A DNA stretch of 64,000 bases from Dendrolimus kikuchii (Eukaryota; Arthropoda; Insecta; Lepidoptera; Lasiocampidae), in the NCBI GenBank assembly GCA_019925095.2, contig CM034392.1, positions 8,382,887 to 8,446,886 of the forward strand, given 5' to 3'. This document shows, one piece after another, positions 11,401-23,029 of the stretch. Numbering within the stretch: the stretch's first letter is position 1; every line of letters starts with the position of its first letter. A program made the position numbers and the translations under genes. The notes below the pieces were generated by a model. The model saw nothing but the letters and a program-made list of their open reading frames with translations, did no database searches and was not told where the DNA came from.

Positions 11401-13498
11401 TTATTATTAGCCTATAAACATCCTACTGCTGGAGTTTCTCAGATTAAAGCGAATTGTAATGTTTTACACGCCGAATAACACGATGCAAGTTTCGTTATGA
11501 TATTTTTTCTTCATTTTCAGCAAATGTATATTCTAGCTTTTACCTTATTATTAAATCGTTTTTGGTGTGCCTAAAGGTAAAAGCAGTTTAGGACCTCTGC
11601 AAAGTAGGTGCTACTAGGAACTAGTAATGACTAATTCTTGAAGATTCTCTGAGAGGTGATTAATTTGAAAACTGTTCTGGCACCTTTTGAAATTATTAAT
11701 TTAAATTATGACTTTCATATGATTTTGTATTTCCTGTTTAAAAATAAGATGATTTTTCAAATTGAATTTAAATAAGTTATTTGTTATTGACTGTTTGAAT
11801 TTTGTCCCTGAATTAATATCCTTCTAAGTTGTTGTGCTATATAAATTATAAAATTAATATTTGTGTAAAATTAAAGTTCACAAACATAAATCATACTATG
11901 CAACATATTTCAAAAATAAAACCTACATAATATTATAACGAAAAACGAGTCTTGAAAAAACTTACCAACTCAACATAGCAAGTATCAAGAGTAGCCGAAA
12001 GGAACTCAACACGAGTTGTTTACGTGAGGGCCGTCAGCAAACACCTGTAAACGCCTTTGCTCGTTTGAAGTGGACGGTCACGATTGCTGGGTACAATTAG
12101 CCGTAGACGTGTCCTGCACTGCTATCTAAATAGATGTTGATTTAAGATTTGTAAGGATTTTTGAACTTGGCAACATAAATTAAACGACTTAAAAACACGC
12201 AAATACTATTTTAGAGGAAATTTTGTTTTTGGCGAGAACTTGAAGAATGACATGAAATGAAAAATTATTGACTTGTAAAAAATGCAGCGTACATACAATA
12301 TTACTAAAATACAAAGAACAATTAGAACAAGAGGTGTTCCAAAGGAAACTCTGATGCCCGCGCTAGGTTTCTTTAGAGCCTGTGTGACGGGCTACAGTTG
12401 AATTCGCTTCGGTCATATGGTCCTCATTATACATGTATAGTATATAGCTACGATGTCTTTGTGCATTAAAGATCTATATAATAATAATAATAATATATTC
12501 TAATACTAGATTAAGAGTTAAAACTTAGTGATATTAATATTAACAATGAGTTTTTATGTGGCTGCGTGTGCGTGTGCATGTGTGTGTGCGTCTGCATGTT
12601 CGTATATCCATAAGGGTCTGTGCGTGCTTCTTGTCTATTTTGAAGGGGGTAATTATGTTTTTGGCACTGTTTTTATCATTTCGTTACGGAACATTGGAAA
12701 ACGAATTTCAGAGAAAATAATAACCTCTGAATCTACTCAACGGAGCTTACTCAAACAATTTTTGTTTATATTATTTTTTAAACTCTACCTTCATGATTTT
12801 CTTATGAAAATTTTAGCTCAAAATAAAATTACAAGACACTTATGAATAATTTTTCAGGTCACAGTTCAAAGATTCAGATCAAAGATGTAAGAAGATGTTT
12901 TCTTCTTTGAGTAGAGGTAAATTTGGTAAAAATCAAGGTTTATAATATGCGAATTAGAGATCACTGAATTGAAGGTTATTTTTGATTACAGCATTTTAGT
13001 CTTCAGAGGCTAAGTGGCAAAGAGAGTAATCTTTCATTGCTAATATGGAACCCTGCACAGTCTCATACTTGGCCAAATTTTAAATAAATTTGAGTTACTT
13101 GCATATAGAGCAATTCTTTACTGTCTGTATTTAGTATCACTATCAAGATACACTTTCATTAGTGGAGCCTTCTGGCCCAATTTTTCACTTATAAACGACA
13201 CAAAAACCATTTTTATACAATCGATGAACACCTAGTACATGTATATGTTATTCTTAATATAGAAACACAAGCACTTCTATAAGTATGACGCTATACAGGT
13301 GTGTAAAGCGTTATTAAGTAAATAGCATAAATAATTAAATTACGGTCGGGCATAGGTGAATAAGGCAGAGGTGTTAAGGGTAGACCGAATTAATGTATTT
13401 AATAAACCACATGTTGTAATTATTTAACATTTACCTTCATGTTAAAGCTCAAAGTAAATCTTAGAGTAACTAATAACGAGTAATTTTATTTTTGAATA
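11400..13498. other. AT-rich DNA with small simple repeats
   Basis: No gene seen. Simple repeats include (ATA)n at 12478-12496 and a GTGT/GTGC-rich run at 12560-12600. The 105-codon frame starting in the GT-rich run has no recognisable domain and is probably chance. Confidence 0.4.
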
Positions 13499-13626
13499 GC
13501 CGGTTTATATAACTTACTATTCATGCACTTGCCTTACCATCGGTAGAAAATTAACATTACTTGTATAGAAGTTTATGTCTAATTTTAGCCTACAGTAAGG
13601 CGGTTAGTAAGATATAGAAACCGGCC
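13499..13626. mobile_element. MITE-like palindromic element
   Basis: A 128-bp unit with imperfect inverted ends (GCCGGTTTATATAACTTAC at the left, reverse complement GCCGGTTTCTATATCTTAC at the right). Inner palindromic motifs CCTTACCATCGGT and CTACAGTAAGG are also present. A related copy in the opposite orientation lies at about 23680-23775. It carries no coding capacity. Superfamily unknown. Confidence 0.55.
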
Positions 13627-14099
13627 ATAAGATAAATATTCAGTCAGTTTTTTTAATGAACCTAGTTTGCATTTTATATGTGTTTGCACGTCATAGGCAA
13701 TTTTTATAGCTTTTTTAAAACCTGCACATCGATATGAAGGATGTGTCACACCTGCATCGCTTTGAACTAGTGGCAGGTATACTATAAGTTTATTTACAAT
13801 GGGGACCTCCGAGGCCAGTGTGTATGTCCCACTCGGTTCGATATTATTAATGGTCAAGTATATCACAATAAAAATAAAAGCCTTTCAGAAGAATAATTTA
13901 AAATAGTTAATTATTTTAATAAGCAATTAGCTCACGTAAAATTCCATTTACCAGCGCAATTATTATAAAGCGCAATCAAAGGATTAAATCAAAGTAAAGT
14001 TCAAATATTTCTATTAAATCAGAATGAGACGAAAATATTGCTTTAATAAATTGTCTCGGAATAAAACCTTGCCTGCTCCGTATTATTTACATGCAAGCA

Positions 14100-14820
14100 C
14101 TTGACGAGTGCTCAATCATATTCGCAGTGTTGACTTCTGGAAACGACCTCTCAACTCTCCATGATCATAATACCCTCCGCTGCATCTAACAACCCCTTCT
14201 ACATCTATAAACCGGTAACAAATCTTAGGCGAGCGTTCGGCATCTTTATAACTCGTGCAGTACGATCCCTTAACCCAACATAATGGGCCGGTTCGCTGAG
14301 AGGACCGTCGTAAAATGTCCCGTCCGCGACGTCCAGTGCACAACCTCGAGCTCTACGAGTGGGACCCTTCGAAATTTCACGAACTATTTGCCCCGCACTA
14401 GTCCCCACTCAGCTTTTTTGTCGGGCTTTATTGTCCGGATTTTCTGCTCACCTTTATCGTTATTGTGTCCGCTCGGCTTCATAAAGGACGGCGGTTCACT
14501 ATTAAGACCTCATAAGCGTGGGAAAATTTTGTCAAATACTCGATGTCCGGTTGACAAAATTTTCCCGAGAATAAAAACGGTTCGGGCCGAGTCAATAAAT
14601 CGTTTGGTCAATTGAACGGGATGCAATGGGCGTGTTAATTGGTTGGGTGCGGGACTGCGGGCTCGGATGCCGGCCGTGTATCGTGCGGCATCGTGCTCGA
14701 GGGCGACGAGTGGACAGTGAGCAGTCATTGCTGAATGATAATTGCCTGCAAGCCGGCCGCCGCATAAATTCAGGCTATTGGCGTGGAATTGAATGGATGC
14801 AAACAGGTTCCGGTTAGAGT
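14100..14820. other. GC-elevated unique block; possible conserved regulatory DNA
   Basis: Unlike the surrounding AT-rich sequence this ~700 bp is GC-balanced, CG-rich and not repeated in the window. Several 60-130 codon frames occur on both strands but they overlap each other and contain no known domain. A candidate enhancer or unrecognised exon; neither can be shown from sequence alone. Confidence 0.25.
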
Positions 14821-15399
14821 TACACCGATGTTGGAACGTACATGGAGGGTATTCTAAAAAACTTGTATACAAAAATAATAAAAGGCAATTGAGTTTATAG
14901 GACATATTTCGCAGTCAATATTTTATTTCTTGTTCTAAAATGTCTGGATATGTGCATATTTAGATATATCTGCTAATATCGATTTTAGTCATGAACGAGA
15001 TAGAATATTTAATACTTTCCACAGTGATTCAATTGCACAAGCTCCAAATTGGTGTCCTAATAATACCACTTTATGGGCTATTATATATATAGTATCCATG
15101 ATCATCGCTGTCATTAAAACTAAATAACACCAAGTATCAATGATAATATTTCCTATTATAGACTATAATTTGATAACATAAAGAATATGAACTAATTGTA
15201 AGTATATAAAAATAGATAAAAGTAAATATATAAATCGACATCTGGTAGGTACAGCTACAATATTTTCGTATTCCATGCGTACAGACATTTGTTCCTTGCA
15301 AAAAGCGATCATCTTGCATCAACGACCTATGACAACGACCAATTGTTTTGCTTTAAACCAGGAAATATTATTTAGGTCTCTCCAATAATTTCTAGTTCT

Positions 15400-15620
15400 T
15401 GGTTTGCAGCTGGGCAACCGGTGAGAGGACATGAGCCCATTGCATATATCCCGGTGGAGATAAACGCATACGATTACACGTGCGAGCCACAGGTGGCGTA
15501 TAACATTTTTCAGCGGCCCGGACGGGCCATTGGCTGCGCACCCGGGTGCACTGTTGGTATGGATTAATCCGACACCAGCACGTCGATTTGCGGTATTTAT
15601 TTTTATTGAAAAGCGTGGGA
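15400..15620. promoter_or_regulatory. Candidate enhancer-like block with GGATTAATCC palindrome
   Basis: A unique GC-elevated block in AT-rich DNA. It contains the perfect 10-bp palindrome GGATTAATCC (15561-15570), which places two TAATCC sites for K50 (Bicoid/Otx-type) homeodomains back to back, and a CAGGTG E-box near 15511. Presence of sites is directly seen; regulatory function is inference. Confidence 0.25.
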
Positions 15621-15814
15621 ATTTTTTTTCGATGGAAATATTTATTTAAACTAGGGTCAATATAGAGTGTATGTTGAATTTTTAGGGTTTTTAATGAAAT
15701 CGTAATATTCCTCGTCTGTCTTTGTCTGTTATAGTCATTTTCTAGGCAACTACTGGGTCTATAAATATTACATTTAGTAAAAATGTATAATATACACTAT
15801 GATATAGTGTAGCA

Positions 15815-15965
15815 TTATAGGTGGCTACTCTGGTGGATTTCCTGGAGGAGTTGGGCTGGATGAATAACCCCTCATCCAACCTCGCACGCAAAATAGGCGC
15901 TACGTCGTCGAGTTGCGGATACCCTCCGCTTGGAGAAGAAGAAGATGGCTAGGATGAATCGGTGG
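15815..15965. repeat. Possible retroelement fragment
   Basis: GC-rich stretch (GGAGGAGTTGGGCTGGATGA then CGTCGTCGAGTTGCGGATAC and a GAAGAAGAAGATGG end) that resembles 3' portions of lepidopteran non-LTR elements. No protein motif survives, so the assignment is weak. Confidence 0.25.
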
Positions 15966-16292
15966 CTGCATATACATAATTGAAGATTTTTCATCGTGCT
16001 CGTCAGATTTAAAAAAGTTACGATAGTGTTCCGTAGTGATTTTTTTTTTGGTTAAATAGCAAAGATATTCGCTTACAAAGTCGTAATTAAAGAAAAATAA
16101 TTAAAAATTCTTACTCCTGAACTTTACGGTAGTGTAAACTTCCGAAAAAAGTTAAAGTACTAACGGAAATTAGTTTTACATTATCATTTGAGTAGTTTTT
16201 GAGAAATGGGATGTTTTCGATGAAATGCTTTTTAGGGTTCCGTAGTGAAACGATGAACACAGCGGACGTTTCTTTCCTCTACGGTACTGAAG

Positions 16293-16366
16293 TTCGTGGA
16301 CTACCACGAATTTTTCCCGACTTTTAATCTAATGTTGGATATTTTAGGTTAAAAGTCGGGAAAACT
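16293..16366. other. Two adjacent hairpins
   Basis: The first hairpin has 7-bp arms TTCGTGG and CCACGAA (16293-16310). The second has ~17-bp arms, TTTTCCCGACTTTTAA at about 16312-16327 and its reverse complement at about 16350-16365. Both lie at the end of a dispersed-repeat-like region that carries GGGTTCCGTAGTG (about 16020-16290). Possibly the terminus of an unrecognised element. Confidence 0.45.
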
Positions 16367-16789
16367 TCGTCTACTAATATTACAAGAAAATAAATTTAAA
16401 TTTTGTTTAAAACATGAGTTCCTTCCTTTTAAATGCCACTAATAAAAAATGACAAAACAGCCATTGATTCTAATAAGCTTATATAAATTAGTGGGCGACC
16501 CGATTGGTCTTGTCGTCATAAACCTGGGGACAGTGCACATGCGTGTGCGAACACGGGTTAATTCCACAGTGGACTTGACATTCGTGTGTTACGATGCCCA
16601 TACTACATTTTATTATTGATGCCAAAGAATTATTATACATTAATAAGTAACAAGGCACTAAAGAAGCAAGAGTTATGCCATTTTGTCAATTCAAGACATA
16701 TCGTATAAGCTGTTCCCGTTGAGCTACGAGGGTTGGAAATAATTATTGCTTGCTTGACAAATTGCCGGTAAAGCCTACGTGTCGCTGCC

Positions 16790-17060
16790 ACAATTTGATA
16801 CAATTTTCGCCTTTTCCCCGTGCGGGTTAACTGATTTGCATACGTGCGCCCCGGGATTATGCAAATATTTTTTTACATACTGTTTACGTTCCCTATATTA
16901 GCCATTTTCCCTACACGGGAAAAGGAAGCACTCGGGTCGCGCATTTTAAAAAGATTTACGCGCTTTGTCGGATCATTAAGTGTGGAACTAATTTGCTTAC
17001 CTTTGAAATGTGTAAATGCTTTGTTCCGGATAATTACTGAAGGGTAGCAATCCCCGTAAC
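16790..17060. promoter_or_regulatory. Candidate enhancer-like block with paired POU octamers
   Basis: Unique GC-elevated block holding two perfect octamers in opposite orientation, ATTTGCAT (16834-16841) and ATGCAAAT (16859-16866), and a possible TCF-like CCTTTGAA near 17001. The open frames through it (16844-17047 + and 16873-17073 -) show no domains. Regulatory role inferred only from motif clustering. Confidence 0.25.
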
Positions 17061-18600
17061 GTGATATGCACATTGTGTTGACTCTTGGTTTTTCAGGGAA
17101 CCGTTTTGTTGTTTAACTTTATTTTAATAGTCCAAGTCATAGCGGCCCAGTGGCTTGTTTTTCCTAATATGCACATACCGTTTTACTGTGGGTCGCATTA
17201 CTTTTGTGATTAAGGAGGTGAGCACTAAACCTGCCTGCCGTAATTCAGTAATAAACAAATTGTTCAAGATATTATTTGATTTTATATTACACATGAGAAA
17301 GCTGCATATCCAGTTTAGGAACGAACTGCCATTTTTGACTTGTTGTCAAGTTTTGTGTTATTTTTTATTATTATTTTTTTTATTATTAACAACTCGACGG
17401 ACTCGAGTTCCGTACCCTCTTTTACAACTTAATTTCTAGATTTAATTTTTTGAATTTAACACGCTTATTAGTTATTTTGGTTCTTGTGTGTGACATTAAT
17501 TTATTGATTTTTGTGTTGAGGTGTATGTATCTTACGAATAACTTATTATATTAATTTATTCTAGTTTTAATACTAAACTTATACTAATATAGAGTGTATC
17601 TGTTTTGTGTTATTTATAAGTATTGTTATTTGGTAGAGAAATTTTAGGGGAACGCGTTCTTAATGTAGATCGATTTTCGTATAATGGTAATCTCGATATG
17701 CAGATTTTCTTACAATGTTTTCCTGCACCGCCACAAAGCAGAAACGCAGATGTCTTAGGCACCAAACTACCGCCTATTTTTTTTATTTCTAAATATATCA
17801 AGTTTTTTTAATTTGTCTGAAGAGGGCGTAACTCCTTTGCAGTATTGAGCATGTGGGAATCGTCGAAATTAAATTTTCTTTGTTTTCCTCTGGTGGGCCG
17901 TGGGTTCTTCGCGTTATTAAATTTCCTTGTGTTTTTTAACACAGCCGTATCATTAGATTGAGGGTTTCCGTCAAGAGGAAATTGTGGCGGCGAGGGGAGC
18001 GAACTGAGCACCTAAACATATTGAAAAAATAAAAATCCCAGCCACTTACTCTTTGCATCACGCTTGGACTGTAACTCTACATAAAACAAAACATTGAAGA
18101 TGTAAATGTTTTGAAGTGAAAATTATCTAGAAATGTAATATTATAATTATTTCAAATGCCAAGTACATTTTAGAGTTTGTAAGATACGTTATACTCCATT
18201 TAGATATCTGAATACTATGACAATAAAGAATGACTGTAATAGTGTAAACAATTAAGCCAACTGAAACACTTTTTATAATCTTACAAGACGCTGAAGACCC
18301 TAGATTTTGTTCGAGAATAGTAAGTTATGACGCCATCATTTAAAAAAAAGACAAATACCGTATTAATTATTGTTGTTTAAACAAACCTGAATTTAATTTT
18401 TATCATGATATTTTGAAAGTAGTATGTATGGTATTGTAGCACCCGGTCTTTTATATGAAAATAATTTTAGAATTTATTGTAGTAACACGTGTCATCTACC
18501 CAATTAAAGAGAACAAATTTAGTTTAACGCATGGTTTTTTTAATGTACACAAAATAACTCATATCTAGTAAAATTAGCAAGTTTAAGTAGCAATGGGGCG
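17061..18600. other. AT-rich DNA, nothing recognised
   Basis: Several short open frames occur by chance on both strands. No repeat or motif recognised. Confidence 0.4.
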
Positions 18601-18619
18601 TTCATGTTAGTTGCCTGAC

Positions 18620-18818
18620 CGATGCCCGATGAGGCAGACGAGACCTTGAGTAGAGACCGCGTCGCGATAAACGCAGTGTTGGACGCCCTCCGGCCCGATG
18701 GACTGACAACCAACAATGTAAGCTCGCCGGTAGGCATTGGAAGAGGAAGGCGAAGGAGCGGAATTGATGAGGCCTACATCCTTCAGTGGACTGCGATTGA
18801 CTGACGACAACGATGATC
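18620..18818 (+). repeat. RTE-like non-LTR 3' relic
   Basis: Ends with GGCCTACATCCTTCAGTGGA and then ...GACTGACGACAACGATGAT. This is the same 3' phrase (AGGCCTAC..CAGTGGACTGC) seen on the minus strand at 21143-21285. The frame retains EAYILQWTAID, like the C-terminus of those retrotransposons. Truncated and diverged. Confidence 0.5.
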
Positions 18819-18819
18819 T

Positions 18820-19450
18820 TTTTTTACGATTCTAGAAAATACAGCGTACTTTCTAGTTTCTCTTATATTAATGTAGGAAGCAAAGTTCGACCACTTCATG
18901 AATATTAGTTACAGGTAGAGCATCTTGTCGTTAATGCACGCACACAGACGCATTCAGCGTGGAAAGACGTTTGAGTGGTATCGCGTAATAAGCACAGCCG
19001 CGACAAAATTCCACCGGCCCCACAACCTTCGGCAGCTTCGCCTTAAATATACATATTACATTACGTGAAATTGCCCATTTTTTCCACTCTCCACCCTAAC
19101 AATTAGGGTAGCTTGTGTATAAATATTGCACGGCCCTCATTAATGTGCGTGTTCGTTTTAGTACAGTACATATTTTTATGGTTCGCCTTTTCGGTTGACG
19201 GCGGCTGCAGGCCTCCTCGTGAGATGTGATGAATAATTAAGACGTGTACCAGGAAAGTGCTTTTTTACTTCAAGGTTATTGCCAAGATTTGGAACAACTT
19301 GTTCGTTTGGACTTTCTTAATACTTTATAAATAAATATATTATTATTTCTAAAAGTTAGGTTTTATCATAACAAATATTGTATATTTGCAGATGAAACAT
19401 TTGGCTATATAGAGTTTGTTAATAATACTGATCAAATGATATTCCTATAT
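18820..19450. other. Unique DNA, moderately GC-elevated at 18960-19240
   Basis: No gene seen. The 18960-19240 part is less AT-rich and not repeated in the window, and could be conserved non-coding DNA. The rest is AT-rich and featureless. Confidence 0.3.
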
Positions 19451-19453
19451 ACA

Positions 19454-19591
19454 AACTTATTGGTCATCATTTTATGACCAATAAGTTAAAGTATTCTATG
19501 TAGGTATATCTAGAGAAATATTGGACAAATTTTAAAATACAGTAATAAAAAATATTTCACAATTAGTATAATTTTAAAATTATACTAATTG
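19454..19591. other. Hairpin and 32-bp perfect palindrome
   Basis: A hairpin with 14-bp perfect arms (AACTTATTGGTCAT, 19454-19467; complement 19474-19487; 6-base loop) is followed by a perfect 32-bp palindrome at 19560-19591 whose left half is CAATTAGTATAATTTT. Both are in very AT-rich DNA. Could be remnants of small DNA transposons. Confidence 0.7.
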
Positions 19592-19925
19592 CCCACAAAA
19601 GTTTAAAATAAATTCATATAATTTATCTTCAAGAAAAACGTTAAACCAAACTTCTTCAAAAACTGTATGCACTAGAAGGTATTTACTCACATTAATATTT
19701 TGTTATCGAATGATTAGCTCTATAAATGTAAATACATAGTAGTAGTTCATAAAATTGATATTTAGAGTTATGTTGACATAGTTAAGTTGTAATGTTTTGC
19801 CCAATTTGATTTTTTACACATTTTAATACAAACAATATTGTAAGTAAAGTTTTTTTAGTTGAAGTGAATACTAGCTATAAAATATTAACAAAGCAGATTT
19901 AAAACTTTTTAATGTTCTTCCTTAC

Positions 19926-19965
19926 CTTGATCTGAAGGCGAAGGCATGCGATGTCGCAAGGACGC
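19926..19965 (-). CDS. Candidate 40-base micro-exon
   Basis: On the minus strand an extended T-run and TTTGTTTCAG acceptor precede GCGTCCTTGCGACATCGC..., and the 40-base segment ends CAAG|GTAAGG, a strong donor. The segment is GC-rich against very AT-rich flanks. One frame reads ASLRHRMPSPSDQ. The sequence is not repeated in the window. Neighbouring exons cannot be identified, so gene identity is unknown. It may also be chance, but both splice sites and the compositional jump fit an alternative micro-exon in a long intron. Confidence 0.35.
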
Positions 19966-20079
19966 CTGAAACAAAAAAAAATCCAATATTAAAATATAAT
20001 TCAAAACAAAATTCATTACAGCTACAGCTGTACGCGATCGATCTTAAAACTGTCACGTCTTAATTTTATTAAAATTCAT

Positions 20080-20480
20080 TTCCCCGCCAAAACAGCAACA
20101 ACAAACTTCTAAATTAAAAATATGGAGCGTTCGAATGATTAAAAAGCCCTCTCCGAAGATTGCATTTCGACAATTAACGCATTAAGACTTCTCTCGCCAA
20201 TAAAGAGCAACTCTCTCTTAATTAACGGTCCCTGTTAAAAATTGAGTACAAATTCAAGTAGCAAATCCCCCGGCCACCCTCGCAGGGGTCTAGTGAATGG
20301 CCTGTAATATTTTAGTTTGGTTGAAACAAAAACGCGTCTCACGGCCCTAGGAGTGAGGGCTGAGGATCTGTCACGTAGACACAATAAGCCTTTTAATTCG
20401 ATTCGTCAAGACGGACGCAGGAGACAAAGGGCCGCGAGTTATCATTCAATGGGGCACTCCTACCTTTCTTATTACTTCGC
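20080..20480. other. Unique moderately GC-rich block near the micro-exon
   Basis: Not repeated in the window, no ORF of note. Composition resembles conserved intronic DNA. Function unknown. Confidence 0.25.
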
Positions 20481-21142
20481 TTCGGTTTTCTTGTGAGCTA
20501 GGAAACTGGCATACACGAGATTATTGCATTGGGTATATCTTGAGAACAGTAAAAGTGGTAACATTGTTAGTGATACGACTAAAGGCGCCGGATTTATAAA
20601 TGTAAATGAACTGTATTTAATAGAAGAAACATGCGGGATAAATTAGAAGAGAGTACGGGAGGAAACAAAATACATACTTTACAGTATTTAGTTTGGCTTT
20701 AAAACTGAGCAAATATAACATAGACGAGTATAAACAACCACAATACCAGCTTATTGAACTTAAACACACATGTTTAATAGCACAAGAGCTATTATTGGCC
20801 TGTTTAAATATAAAGTAGAATTCATTATAACTTTTGATTCAAATAGATTTCAAGTGAATTGATTTTACAGACTTTACACAATAAACATAGTTTTCAGTCT
20901 TACGTGTGTAATATTGTGTCAATTCCATTAAAATATATGTATAATCCGTCAAGTTCATACACCGCTCGTTTTTTAACTTTTTTAAACGGAATTAATCGCC
21001 TACTACAATTCGAAGACAGAATTCAATGGTGTCTTAGCTTCACTGACTGATTTGTTGTCGTCCTAACTATTCAAACACGGAAATAATGAGAGGTGTATGG
21101 AGTTGCCCCACTGACGGTCTTTGATTATATTTCGATATATAT

Positions 21143-21285
21143 TGTCGTTGTCAGCCATTTGCAGTCCACTGCTGGACGTAGGCCTCCCCAAGTCGGCGCC
21201 ACTGACTTTCTCATCCGGCGCCTACCGGCGACCTTGCACAGGTCGTCTGTCCATCGGGCTGGGGGGCGTTCGACATTACATTTAC
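21143..21285 (-). mobile_element. RTE-like non-LTR tail, 5'-truncated, with target duplication
   Basis: Minus-strand reading gives RPPARWTDDLCKVAGRRRMR, the C-terminal motif RPPxRWxDD of lepidopteran RTE-type reverse transcriptases. The 143-bp insert is flanked by a perfect 10-bp duplication CGATATATAT (21133-21142 and 21286-21295). It is dead on arrival by truncation. The 3' phrase CAGTCCACTGCTGG is widespread in Lepidoptera. Confidence 0.8.
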
Positions 21286-21879
21286 CGATATATATAATGA
21301 TAATAAATTGTGTGTCATTATATTTTGTCTGCCAATATAAAAAAAGTGAATTAAGCCGCATGAGAAAAATGTATACCACAAAAATTGTCTGATAACAATG
21401 AATAATATCTTGAGATTGATATATTATCTTAAGACTCCCGTCAGTAACAGTGGTATCGTGTATATCGGTACAGTAGTGAAGTGCACTTGATCCCGTGCGT
21501 CGTCGTGACCCGACTGCCGATCGCAATCTAACTGCTTTATTTGTTGCCACCGCTCTTTTAAACTCACCTTGAATGCAGCACGTTTTACTTGGCTAGAATA
21601 AATGCTGTCCCGTGTAACATGTATTTCGTAGAGGTAACCAATGTCTGACATTTTTGTCATTTAGGTACAAAACCCTAAATCCAGCTATTTAATCGAAAAA
21701 GTATACAAAATATTTCATAAACTACACAACGAATCATGTTTAAACCAATTTGTGTATATACCCGTGTATCTATAATCTATGTACAATATTATAAAATTCT
21801 AAAAATTCCGTGTCTGTAAATTAAAGCTATTTAAAAAAACAACTGGTATAGACTATATAAACGATAGATAACACGATGC

Positions 21880-22420
21880 CTTTTTTAGATTTCTTGTCTG
21901 TTTGTTCGGGATACGAGTAAAAACTACTGAGCCGATTTCGATGCAGTTTTCGCTGATCCACAGCAAATTCTTAGACTTAAAATCTGCGCTACTTTTAATA
22001 AAATTACTGCTAATATTCCCGGGAATGGTTTTAAGTTGTTCGGGTGCATAAAAATTGGCTTATTCCGACACAGTTTCCACTAAAACGATAGCTTACATTC
22101 TTTTTTAAATGCTGCGGTACTTTGCGTCTCGGAAATCCTGCGGCAATTTCTAGTCAAGCGTGGAAGAACTCGCGGGAATATCCTAGTACGTATTATATTA
22201 ATGTATAAATACCGAGTATATGAACGATGGAGAAAACTACTTTTTTTAGACTTCTTATCTGTTTGTTCGAGATTCACGTAAAAATTACTGGGCCGATTTC
22301 TATACTGTTTTCGTTGATCTAGAGCAAATTTTTAGACTTAAAATCTGCAGTACTTTATATCCCGGAAATCTAGCGGAATTTTTCTCGTGTATGGTTTAGA
22401 GTGGTTAGGGTTAAAAAAAT
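21880..22420. repeat. Direct repeat cluster, three related units
   Basis: The segments at about 21885-22045 and 22245-22415 share TTGTCTGTTTGTTCGxGAT, GCCGATTTC, GTTTTCG.TGATC and GACTTAAAATCTGC. A third, partial unit lies between them in the same or inverted sense (GCTGCGGTACTTTGCG..CGGAAATCCTGCGG, about 22108-22150). A local duplication of one dispersed repeat. Confidence 0.55.
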
Positions 22421-23029
22421 TGATTTCGATGCGATTTTTTGCCTGATTAATAGCAAGTTTTCTGAATCACATTGAGAAGAAAAACATTCAAACTCGCTAA
22501 TATTAAGTTCAAAGTTAAAACTATATTTTATTCTAAGTTAAAAAATTTAAAATAAACTTCAAGTTCAAAGTTAAAAATTAAGTTTGAAATATATTTCATA
22601 TTCACGTAGAGAATTGGCAACTCATTTTTACGTACAACATGATATAGCTACCGACAAGTTTCAATTTACCAACGTTGGTTTTATCTCTAATGCTTGGGTG
22701 GTAATTATGCCGCCAGACAGTGGGATTCCAACCCCTTTCAGACCTAGATATCGGTAAGGGTTTTTAATAATACACTTAATGACTAAATTATAATTCCGTT
22801 TTGGATATCGTGTATATTAAATTTGTTTGTGTATATTTTATAATTGGTTTATCCATTACTTGTTTTAGTTATGTTCCTTACGTTGTTTAATTAAGTTTGT
22901 TATTTTGTTTACTTATGTAACGTATTAAAATAAGTAAAGGTCAAAAGGCAAGACGAAAATTAATTGTTCCGTCGTGCAATCATTGTTTTGTCTCAAACAT
23001 TACATGACACAATTTTTTTCGCATAGCTG

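Noticed and set aside
11281..11478. 65-codon frame of IYIYIY repeats
   Set aside because: Translation of a (TA)n microsatellite.
12528..12845. 105-codon plus-strand frame starting in a GT-rich run
   Set aside because: The first part is simple-repeat coding (ACACACVCASAC) and the rest is AT-driven; no domain.
14116..14905. Several overlapping 60-131 codon frames on both strands
   Set aside because: They conflict with each other, contain no known domain and have no clear splice sites; kept only as a GC-elevated block.
16173..16260. GGGTTCCGTAG motif as a promoter element
   Set aside because: The motif recurs near 16030, 16240 and in related form at 30960, so it is part of a dispersed repeat.
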